NCBI GenBank assembly: GCA_017161665.1
Contig: JADFCT010000098.1
Coordinates: 1 to 10,526 of the forward strand
DNA: 10,526 bases
Source of the DNA: Candidatus Sumerlaeota bacterium
GTDB lineage: Bacteria; Sumerlaeota; Sumerlaeia; JADFCT01
Direction: 5' to 3'
A program made the position numbers and the translations under genes. This document shows, piece by piece, positions 5,236 to 10,526 of the stretch; the stretch's first letter is position 1; each line of letters opens with the position of its first letter. Under the pieces are notes generated by a model. The model was not told where the DNA came from and did no database searches. It saw nothing but the letters and a program-made list of their open reading frames with translations.

Positions 5236-6555
5236 ATGCAAACGGTTTTATTCGATGGATACATTCACTCGGCTACCGAGCGGGAAGCGCTCACATTCGT
5301 CATGTCCGAAACGGCAATCCGACGCTTTGTGGAAACGTATTTTTCCCGGCGTCGGGAGTTTCTGGCTCTGGCCGAAGGGAAGCGGCTTCCCTTTTATCTG
5401 CTGGATCGGCCGGCGCTCCTGGAACGGATTGAGCTGTTTTGCGACGCCTTCCGGCGGGAGATCAAAGGCGCGCGGTTTTTTTATGCCGTCAAAAGCAATA
5501 ACCATCCGGAGGTCGCGCGTACCATCCTGAGCGCCGGGATGGGGCTGGATGTGTCCGGTCAAATCGAGTTGGAAATGGCCCTGTCGCTGGGGGCGGAAAA
5601 AATCCTCTTCACCGGCCCCGGAAAATCCAATGCGGAACTGGAACTGGCTGTCGACCATGCCGACCGGATGACCATTCTCATGGACAGTTTTGGCGAACTG
5701 CGACGGCTGGAGGCCATCGCCGCCCGCAAAGGCGTCCGGATCCGGGCGGGGGTCCGGCTGACAACCGATCCCAGCGGGCTTTGGCGCAAATTCGGCGTCC
5801 CCATGGACCGACTGGGGGAATTTCTGGACGAGGCGGCGTCGTTCGAGCATGTCCGGTGCGAGGGGTTACAGTGTCATTCCAGTTGGAACCTGAATCCCTG
5901 GACCCAGGTGGCGTTGATTCGAAAAATCGGAGAAAGTCTCCGGAAACTGTCGGCCGATCAGCGCGCCCGGATTGCGTTCATCGATTTGGGGGGCGGCTTC
6001 TGGCCGCCGGAAGGGGAATGGCTTCAGCGCCCGGACAGCGCCTTGGCGTCCACTGCGCCGGAGGAACCGGCGTTTTCGCCTCTGACCCACTACTGGAAGC
6101 CCGCGGCGCCGATCCGTCTGTTTGCCGAAGCCATTGGAAAAGCGATTGACGAACACTTATCCCCCATCGTGTCGTCGAAGTTCTTTTTTGAACCCGGTCG
6201 CTGGCTGTCGCATCATGCGATGTGTCTGATGTTGCAGGTCATCGACAAGAAAGAAGACGATCTGGTCATAACGGATGGGGGAACCAACATGATCGGATGG
6301 GAGCGTTTTGAAACGGATTATTTCCCCATTCTTAATCTGACTCGCCCGGCGTCGGTGGAAACGCCCTGTCATATTCTGGGTTCGCTCTGCACGCCGCACG
6401 ATGTCTGGGGATACGCCTATTGGGGTCAGGATATTCAGCCGGGGGATATTCTGCTGATTCCCGCTCAAGGGGCCTATACCTATAGTTTGCGTCAGGAATT
6501 TATTAAACCCTTGCCCGATGTCGTGACGATCTCAGGGGATGAGGAAAGCGCGTGA
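5236..6555 (+). CDS. PLP-dependent decarboxylase, alanine-racemase fold (Y4yA-like)
   Basis: A 439-aa fold-III PLP enzyme related to diaminopimelate and ornithine decarboxylases. The barrel domain has the Schiff-base lysine in 'FFYAVKSNNHPEV' (Lys86), 'GMGLDVSGQIELEMAL' (101-116), 'HSSWN' (214-218, His214 stacking on PLP), 'DLGGGFWPPEGEWLQ' (250-264) and the phosphate-binding 'EPGR' (319-322). The C-terminal sheet domain has 'GSLCTPHDVWG' (382-392; Cys385, Asp389) and 'GAYTYSL' (412-418; Tyr414). All catalytic positions of the decarboxylases are kept, so activity is expected. The phrases 'HSSWNLNP' and 'GGGFWPPEGEWLQ' resemble the group called Y4yA, after a rhizobial protein of unknown substrate; that label is from memory. 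The ATG at 5236 is 2 nt after the ATP-grasp stop, with no clear ribosome binding site; ATG 5302 is a less likely alternative. It appears to be the last gene of the operon, since a stable hairpin overlaps its stop. Confidence 0.87.
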   Translation: MQTVLFDGYIHSATEREALTFVMSETAIRRFVETYFSRRREFLALAEGKRLPFYLLDRPALLERIELFCDAFRREIKGARFFYAVKSNNHPEVARTILSAGMGLDVSGQIELEMALSLGAEKILFTGPGKSNAELELAVDHADRMTILMDSFGELRRLEAIAARKGVRIRAGVRLTTDPSGLWRKFGVPMDRLGEFLDEAASFEHVRCEGLQCHSSWNLNPWTQVALIRKIGESLRKLSADQRARIAFIDLGGGFWPPEGEWLQRPDSALASTAPEEPAFSPLTHYWKPAAPIRLFAEAIGKAIDEHLSPIVSSKFFFEPGRWLSHHAMCLMLQVIDKKEDDLVITDGGTNMIGWERFETDYFPILNLTRPASVETPCHILGSLCTPHDVWGYAYWGQDIQPGDILLIPAQGAYTYSLRQEFIKPLPDVVTISGDEESA

Positions 6556-6580
6556 CGCCTCCAATCCTTCGAGAGGCGTC
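6554..6580 (+). terminator. Hairpin at the end of the operon
   Basis: A perfect 8-bp GC-rich stem, GACGCCTC (6554-6561) with GAGGCGTC (6573-6580) and an 11-nt loop, begins inside the stop codon of the PLP decarboxylase. No T-tract follows, so it is not a classic intrinsic terminator; it could mark the transcript end or protect the 3' end. Confidence 0.35.
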
Positions 6581-6639
6581 CATGCCCATCCCGATGGACC
6601 CAACCCATGATGAAGATGACGTCGAGGCGCCGTGGATTC

Positions 6640-6726
6640 TTTCAAACGCCAAGACGCGAAGGCGCAAAACAAGCCGGGGGCGGCGCGAAGGCTGCTTTTT
6701 CAAACGCGAAGACACAAAGACGCAAG
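6640..6726 (+). repeat. Two degenerate copies of a purine-rich intergenic repeat
   Basis: TTTCAAACGCCAAGACGCGA... at 6640-6668 and TTTCAAACGCGAAGACACAA... at 6698-6726 are each 29 nt, match at 24 of 29 positions, and start 58 nt apart. Each copy is itself built from smaller 'CGCRAAGRCGC' units. Similar 'acgcgaagacgcaaag' strings recur between genes in several environmental phyla, and often give rise to spurious predicted proteins; that is recollection, not a search. Confidence 0.6.
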
Positions 6727-6816
6727 GCGCCCCTGGGCGCGGCGCCGCTGTCCGATAAGGCCCGCGCCCCAGAGGCCAAACATCCGCCAAGCCCCGAAGG
6801 TGGCGACATATACCAG

Positions 6817-6854
6817 CCCAGGGTGGAGCGACCGATAGGGAGCGGAGCCCTGGG
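6817..6854. repeat. Inverted repeat CCCAGGG/CCCTGGG
   Basis: CCCAGGG (6817-6823) and CCCTGGG (6848-6854) form a 7-bp stem around a 24-nt purine-rich loop holding GGAGCG and GGAGCGGAG. The flank 'GGTGGCGACATATACCAGC' before it recalls a dispersed element seen between genes in some environmental genomes, but this cannot be confirmed here. Confidence 0.5.
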
Positions 6855-6873
6855 TCAGAGCGTGAGCAAGCGA

Positions 6874-6923
6874 GGCGCCGGCGCGCTTTTTGCCGCGCAG
6901 CGCGCAAAAAGCGTGACGGCGCC
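6874..6923. repeat. Long imperfect hairpin with T5/A5 arms
   Basis: Two 20-nt arms (6874-6893 and 6904-6923) pair at 17 of 20 positions around a 10-nt loop. The inner 10 bp, CGCTTTTTGC with GCAAAAAGCG, are perfect; the outer ends are GGCGCC on both sides, separated from the inner stem by three mismatched positions. It lies 51 nt before the P-loop NTPase start. It may be a mobile repetitive hairpin, or may act on the transcript in either direction. Confidence 0.6.
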
Positions 6924-6961
6924 GACGGCCTGCCCGTCTGCGACGCAAATTTTTCGAACGT

Positions 6962-6968
6962 GAGGAAG
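6962..6968 (+). promoter_or_regulatory. Ribosome binding site of the P-loop NTPase
   Basis: GAGGAAG lies 6 nt before the in-frame TTG at 6975. An in-frame GTG at 6960 overlaps this site and has no site of its own upstream, so TTG 6975 is preferred. Confidence 0.5.
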
Positions 6969-6974
6969 AACGCA

Positions 6975-8006
6975 TTGGAGAGACGGAGTATTCGCAAAGG
7001 TTTTATCCTGCCGAGCGCGGCCTATACAATTCCCCGCAACAAGGTCTATGGGTTTTGTCAATGTGACAAAGCGCCGGAAGCGGGCGATCTCGTTTATGGG
7101 ACCATCGCGTATGTGGGAGAACATCTGTCCCTTGAGAACAAGCAGGGACGCATTCACGCCATCAACGATGGTTCCCGGGCGATATTTGTTTTTGGAAACC
7201 GCTATGCGCCCGACTACTATGAAGGGGTGGTGTCCCAAGAATTTCCGGAAGAGGCGGATCTCCTGAGTCGCTCGGGGATCGTGGGAAAGGTCCGGTGCAA
7301 GAGCGCGCGGGTCAAGGATCCGACACGGGTTCGAATTCGCGGCTATGTGTGCGATGAAGCCGGCGTCATTCTCAACACACGCAACTTCAGCCCTTTCAAG
7401 GAGCCGGGGCCGGAATTGTCAGCCGACCGAGCCAAACTCATCTTAAATATCGGCACATCCATGAACAGCGGCAAGAGCATGACCGCGGCCGCCTGTTGCT
7501 GGGCCCTCAGCAGCATGGGCCATCGGGTCAATGGATCGAAGGTGACCGGCACCGCCAGCCTCAAGGATATTCTCCTCATGGAAGACAACGGGGCGCGCAA
7601 GGTGGCGGACTTCACGCACCTCGGTCACCCGTCAACGTATCTCCTGGACCGCGACGAACTGGTTCGGATCTTCCGGACACTCGACGCCAAATACGCCGCC
7701 ACTCCCAACGCGTACTGGGTTGTGGAAATTGCGGATGGAGTTCTCCAGCGGGAAACAGCCATGCTGATGGAATGCGAGGACGTCCGGAGCCGAATCCATC
7801 GTTTGTTGTTCAGCGCGTATGACGCCTTCGGTGTCATTGGCGGGTTGAAAATTCTGAAAGAGCAATTTGATCTGAAGCCCGACGCCATTTCCGGAATATG
7901 CACCAGTTCGCCGCTGGGCATCCGGGAACTGGAGGGATTTACGGATGTTCCGGTGTTCAACAATGTCGCCCGAAATCTGAAGGATATTTATTCGATCCTG
8001 CGCTGA
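6975..8006 (+). CDS. P-loop NTPase with N-terminal accessory domain (MobB/BioD/DUF1611-like)
   Basis: A 343-aa protein. Residues 1-150 look like a beta-rich domain: 'GDLVYGTIAYVGEHLSLE', 'FVFGNRYAPDYYEGVV', then 'IRGYVCDEAGVILNTRNF'. Residues 154-343 are a P-loop NTPase with Walker A GTSMNSGKS (160-168), followed by 'KVTGTASLKDILLMEDNGA' (189-207), 'DFTHLGHPSTYLL' (212-224) and the Walker-B-like strand 'YWVVEIADGVLQRET' (247-261). That order resembles the SIMIBI-type fold of MobB, dethiobiotin synthetase and DUF1611 proteins, but I cannot place it in a characterised family. No signal peptide is visible. Start TTG 6975 is chosen for its ribosome binding site; GTG 6960 would add 5 residues. It follows the PLP decarboxylase after 419 nt of repeat DNA, so it may be transcribed separately although it points the same way. 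The substrate is unknown. Confidence 0.75.
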   Translation: MERRSIRKGFILPSAAYTIPRNKVYGFCQCDKAPEAGDLVYGTIAYVGEHLSLENKQGRIHAINDGSRAIFVFGNRYAPDYYEGVVSQEFPEEADLLSRSGIVGKVRCKSARVKDPTRVRIRGYVCDEAGVILNTRNFSPFKEPGPELSADRAKLILNIGTSMNSGKSMTAAACCWALSSMGHRVNGSKVTGTASLKDILLMEDNGARKVADFTHLGHPSTYLLDRDELVRIFRTLDAKYAATPNAYWVVEIADGVLQRETAMLMECEDVRSRIHRLLFSAYDAFGVIGGLKILKEQFDLKPDAISGICTSSPLGIRELEGFTDVPVFNNVARNLKDIYSILR

Positions 8007-8007
8007 G

Positions 8008-8019
8008 CCCGGATCCGGG
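8008..8019. terminator. Perfect palindrome between convergent genes
   Basis: CCCGGATCCGGG is a 12-bp perfect palindrome in the 24-nt gap between the P-loop NTPase and zinc-ribbon stop codons. A 4-bp stem with a GATC loop is possible. There is no T-tract, so its role as a bidirectional terminator is weakly supported. Confidence 0.2.
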
Positions 8020-8030
8020 TTGAAGATGGA

Positions 8031-8837
8031 TCAGAGATACACCGTTGGCTCCGGTTGATTTTCCGTACCCGCCTGTCCGGTTCCGGACGAGGCGGGGCCA
8101 TCCGGGGGTTTGGATTTGCCCCAGATATAGGCGCCCACTTGGTTCAGCAGTTGGTGGAATTGGCTGTTGTTCATGTTTGCCCAGTTGATTTGCTCGGCAA
8201 TGGATTTGGTGATACGCGCCCGGGACAGGGTCAGGATTTTTTTCTGTCCCATTTTGTCGAAGACGGTCACGCGAACATGAAAGCGGATTTCGTTGACCGT
8301 TCCCAGCTTTTCCGTCTCATACGCCTCCCGCGCCATTTGGAACATGTCATCCACGGCGCGGGCGGCCATTTCTTCATAGGAACCGGTCAATTTGGGGGCG
8401 TAAACGACCTCCACATTGCCGCTGTAGTTGTGAACCTGTTCCAGGTATCCGTGTTCGATTTTCGGCGCCACCGCCATTTCGAAACGGCGTTCCATGGTAT
8501 TGGGACGCGTCACAGGTTCATACGGCTCGGTCTCGGCGGTTTGGGCGGCGCCTTGGGCGGTTCCCGCGCCGGACGACTGGGGCGCGGTGGGCGCTCCGGC
8601 GCCCCGCCGACCCTCGACGACCGATTCGCGGGTCGTATCCGAGAAAAAATGGGTCATGATGTAGATCATCACCCCGAAAAAGCCGATGAATCCAAGCAGG
8701 AACAACAATGTGCCCATTGAGTTCCCGATTTCTTTGGCGACCCGAGACGAATGGTGGAGTTTGGCGCCGCATTTATGACAGGCCACCGCCCGGTCACTGA
8801 TTTCCTCATCACAGAATTTACAGCGAATAAGCGCCAT
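8031..8837 (-). CDS. Zinc-ribbon, single-span membrane protein
   Basis: A 268-aa hypothetical protein with an N-terminal zinc ribbon: four cysteines in two CxxC pairs, 'CKFCDEEISDRAVACHKCG' (Cys6, 9, 20, 23). A membrane segment follows, 'GTLLFLLGFIGFFGVMIYIMTHFF' (42-65). Then comes an Ala/Gly/Pro/Thr-rich linker (about 78-112) and a folded C-terminal region of about 120 residues, 'MERRFEMAVAPKIEHGYLE' onward, that I do not recognise. The tail after residue 243 is low-complexity and polar. The ribbon presumably faces the cytoplasm with the C-terminal domain outside, but orientation is inferred. The ATG at 8837 is preferred over 8918 because GGGAGGG lies 7 nt upstream. The gene is convergent with the P-loop NTPase and divergent from mutS2, so nothing links it to the operon. 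Confidence 0.75.
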   Translation of the reverse strand: MALIRCKFCDEEISDRAVACHKCGAKLHHSSRVAKEIGNSMGTLLFLLGFIGFFGVMIYIMTHFFSDTTRESVVEGRRGAGAPTAPQSSGAGTAQGAAQTAETEPYEPVTRPNTMERRFEMAVAPKIEHGYLEQVHNYSGNVEVVYAPKLTGSYEEMAARAVDDMFQMAREAYETEKLGTVNEIRFHVRVTVFDKMGQKKILTLSRARITKSIAEQINWANMNNSQFHQLLNQVGAYIWGKSKPPDGPASSGTGQAGTENQPEPTVYL

Positions 8838-8844
8838 CGCCCTG

Positions 8845-8851
8845 CCCTCCC
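8845..8851 (-). promoter_or_regulatory. Ribosome binding site of the zinc-ribbon gene
   Basis: On the minus strand GGGAGGG stands 7 nt before the ATG at 8837. It decides this start over the upstream in-frame ATG at 8918, which would add 27 residues before the zinc ribbon. Confidence 0.6.
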
Positions 8852-8898
8852 AGGCCCCTTTTTGCAGGAAATACGGCAAAAACGAGGCCAATTCGTCT

Positions 8899-8935
8899 CT
8901 ATATTCAGTATATAGCAAACCACATGCCGAAACAA
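8899..8935 (-). promoter_or_regulatory. Candidate promoter and dyad for the zinc-ribbon gene
   Basis: On the minus strand TATACT (8912-8907) matches a -10 box at 5 of 6 positions, with TTGTTT (8935-8930) 17 nt upstream as a poor -35. The -10 overlaps the dyad CTATAT-N5-ATATAG at 8899-8915, which could be an operator. The short divergent gap 8838-9031 must also serve mutS2; no convincing promoter is seen for that strand. Confidence 0.3.
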
Positions 8936-9031
8936 CCGATGGGGCGGTGGCAATTAGCGTTTGCGTTGACTTGAACTCCCCCTTTACAAAGACGTCACCG
9001 ATTAGAGCATCGAAGGCAGGGCAACCGATTC

Positions 9032-10526
9032 ATGGCGTCGAGACCGTTGGAAGACATTTTGGGATATACCGATGTGCTGCGGGTGGTGGCCGAGTATGCG
9101 GCGTCGCCCATGGGGCGGCAGGCGATTCTGGAGGCGACGCCGGAAGACGACGGGGCGGTGGTGGTTCATCGGTTGCGGCAGGTCGAGGAAATCACGTCGC
9201 TGTTCCATCGGGCCGTGTCCGCCCCCATGGGGGGATTGGGCGATGTGACGGAGCCGGTTGAGTCGCTGGGGCTGGTGGGAGCGGCCATGGAGCCGGAGTG
9301 GCTGTATCGGATTGGGGCGTTCGCGTCGGCGGCGGACAAAATTTACTCTTTTTTTTCGGAACAGTCGGGCAATTGCCCCCGTCTGTGGGCCTTGGCGTCG
9401 GGGATCGAGCCGACGCCCGAGACGGCGCGGGCGATTTTGCGCGCCATCGCGCCCAATGGCGAGGTCCTGGAAAGCGCCAGCCCGGAACTGCGCGCCATCC
9501 GTCGTCATCTCCAGCAGGCCGAAGGGCGGATCGGCTCCAAACTCCAATCGCTGGTCGGTTCGCTTTCCAAAGACAACGCCCTGGCCGATGATTTTTATAC
9601 CCAACGCAACGGCCGGTATGTCCTGCCCGTCAAAGCCGGTTCGCGCGGCAAAGTCCAGGGCATCGTCCACGGCGCCTCCAATACGGGGCAGACCCTGTTT
9701 ATTGAGCCGTTGTCGGTCATGGAATTATCGAATGAAGTGGTGGCGCTCCAGGTGCGCGAAGCGGAAGAGATTCGCCGCATCCTGGTGGAATTGTGTGACA
9801 TCGCCCGGGCGGACCTGCCTGCCTTGCAGCAGAATCTGATCGTGATAACGGAGATCGATTCACTCTATGGGCGGGCGAAATTCGGCTATGAGCGGGAGGC
9901 GGCCCTTCCGAAAATCCGCCCCGGCGCCCCACTGGATTTGCGTGAGGCCCATCATCCGCTGTTGTTCCTCCATCAACGGAAGACATCCATTCCGATCCGC
10001 GTCCAGATGGAGGACGCGGATCGTGTGCTGATGATTTCGGGGCCCAACGCGGGGGGCAAGACCACGGCCATCAAGACGGTGGGACTGCTGTGCATGATGG
10101 CCCAGTCGGCCATTCCGGTTCCGTGCGCGCCCAATTCCACGTTGCCGGTCTTTTCATCCTTTTTTGTCGATATTGGTGATGATCAGGACGTGCAGGAAGG
10201 GCTGAGCACCTTTTCGTCCCATGTGCGAAACATCAAGCGGATTCTGGAGGAATCCGACCCCTCCTCGTTGATCCTGTTGGATGAGTTGGGCACGGCGACG
10301 GATCCGACGGAGGGGGGGTGTCTGGCCGTGGCCATTATTGAGCGGCTGCGGCATCAGGCGGCCCTCGTGGTGGTCACGTCGCACCTGGCGGTCCTGAAAA
10401 ACTGGGCGCACGAGACGGAGGGGGCGCGGAACTGTTCGTTCCACCTGGACAAGCGAACGCTCCAGCCGTCCTTTGTGCTGACCATGGACGTGCCCGGCGC
10501 CAGCGAGGCGCTGGTGGTGGCGGAGC
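9032..10526 (+). CDS. mutS2: Endonuclease MutS2 (3' end cut off by the window)
   Basis: The frame opens with ATG 9032 and runs without a stop to the window edge, 498 codons of an expected 750-800. It matches the MutS2 family, a MutS paralogue without mismatch-recognition domains that acts on recombination intermediates, or on collided ribosomes in some species. The N-terminal region 'LEDILGYTDVLRVVAEYAAS', the core 'RNGRYVLPVKAGSRGKVQGIV' and 'GASNTGQTLFIEP' are typical. The ATPase has Walker A GPNAGGKT (337-344), 'LSTFSSHVRNI' and Walker B 'LILLDELGTATDPTEGG' (Asp417, Glu418), then 'VVVTSHLAVLK'. The usual 'GxPGxSxAlxxA' element appears as 'DVPGASEALVVAE' at the edge. The C-terminal Smr nuclease domain would lie beyond the window, so its presence cannot be checked. 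A weak purine-rich stretch (AAGGCAGGG, 9013-9021) precedes the start. Confidence 0.93.
   Translation, partial: MASRPLEDILGYTDVLRVVAEYAASPMGRQAILEATPEDDGAVVVHRLRQVEEITSLFHRAVSAPMGGLGDVTEPVESLGLVGAAMEPEWLYRIGAFASAADKIYSFFSEQSGNCPRLWALASGIEPTPETARAILRAIAPNGEVLESASPELRAIRRHLQQAEGRIGSKLQSLVGSLSKDNALADDFYTQRNGRYVLPVKAGSRGKVQGIVHGASNTGQTLFIEPLSVMELSNEVVALQVREAEEIRRILVELCDIARADLPALQQNLIVITEIDSLYGRAKFGYEREAALPKIRPGAPLDLREAHHPLLFLHQRKTSIPIRVQMEDADRVLMISGPNAGGKTTAIKTVGLLCMMAQSAIPVPCAPNSTLPVFSSFFVDIGDDQDVQEGLSTFSSHVRNIKRILEESDPSSLILLDELGTATDPTEGGCLAVAIIERLRHQAALVVVTSHLAVLKNWAHETEGARNCSFHLDKRTLQPSFVLTMDVPGASEALVVAE

Larger units (their letters stand above)
6556..6959. other. Non-coding repeat-rich spacer
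   Basis: About 400 bases with no credible gene. Several frames are open only because the DNA is GC-rich and repetitive, and their translations are low-complexity Arg/Ala/Lys strings. From left to right it holds the hairpin at 6554-6580, two degenerate copies of an 'ACGCGAAGACGCAAAG' type repeat (6640-6726), a GGCGC-rich joint, a CCCAGGG/CCCTGGG inverted repeat (6817-6854) and a long imperfect hairpin (6874-6923). The composition differs sharply from the flanking genes and resembles dispersed intergenic repeats rather than an unrecognised gene. Confidence 0.65.

Noticed and set aside
6640..6726. CRISPR-like arrangement
   Set aside because: Only two copies, with 5 mismatches in 29, internally repetitive, and no cas gene nearby.
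6503..6997. Open frames on both strands through the repeat-rich spacer
   Set aside because: Translations are low-complexity Arg/Ala/Ser strings produced by the repeats, with no ribosome binding site or domain.
9344..9357. T-run inside mutS2 suggesting a frameshift
   Set aside because: The frame continues correctly on both sides with MutS2-like sequence, so there is no evidence of a break.
1..10526. tRNA, rRNA or transposase genes
   Set aside because: No cloverleaf-like sequence, conserved rRNA segment or transposase motif was seen on either strand by eye.

Overview
This 10.5 kb window looks like chromosomal DNA from a GC-rich, probably environmental bacterium. No marker here fixes the lineage. 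The GH172-like (DUF2961) gene end, the degenerate 'ACGCGAAGACGCAAAG' intergenic repeats and the 'CCAGCCCAGGGTGGAGCG' type repeat recall genomes of Planctomycetes, Lentisphaerae or Hydrogenedentota, but that is from memory and only a hint.

Layout. (1) 3-422, +: the 3' end of a gene, probably a DUF2961/GH172-type protein. (2) 426-1847, -: a sigma-54 enhancer-binding activator with a degenerate receiver domain, convergent with the first gene. (3) 1848-2309: an AT-richer regulatory region with a good sigma-54 (-24/-12) promoter at 2235-2251 and an inverted repeat upstream that could be an activator site. (4) 2310-6555, +: a tight operon. It holds a small, highly charged protein (70 aa), a divergent S-adenosylmethionine-decarboxylase-fold pyruvoyl enzyme, a GNAT/FemAB-like acyltransferase, an ATP-grasp ligase and a fold-III PLP decarboxylase resembling Y4yA. 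The last four genes are 2-4 nt apart or overlap. (5) 6556-6959: a non-coding block of hairpins and degenerate dispersed repeats. (6) 6975-8006, +: a P-loop NTPase with an extra N-terminal domain. (7) 8031-8837, -: a zinc-ribbon, single-membrane-span protein. (8) 9032 to the window end, +: MutS2, cut off by the window edge.

How the genes may work together. The operon combines two unrelated decarboxylases (pyruvoyl and PLP), an ATP-dependent carboxylate-amine ligase and an acyltransferase. This is the toolkit for building an amide-linked amine or amino-acid-derived small molecule, and it carries no standard polyamine partner gene such as spermidine synthase. The divergent sigma-54 activator is the obvious candidate regulator. 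The product is unknown; this cluster is the most interesting part of the window.
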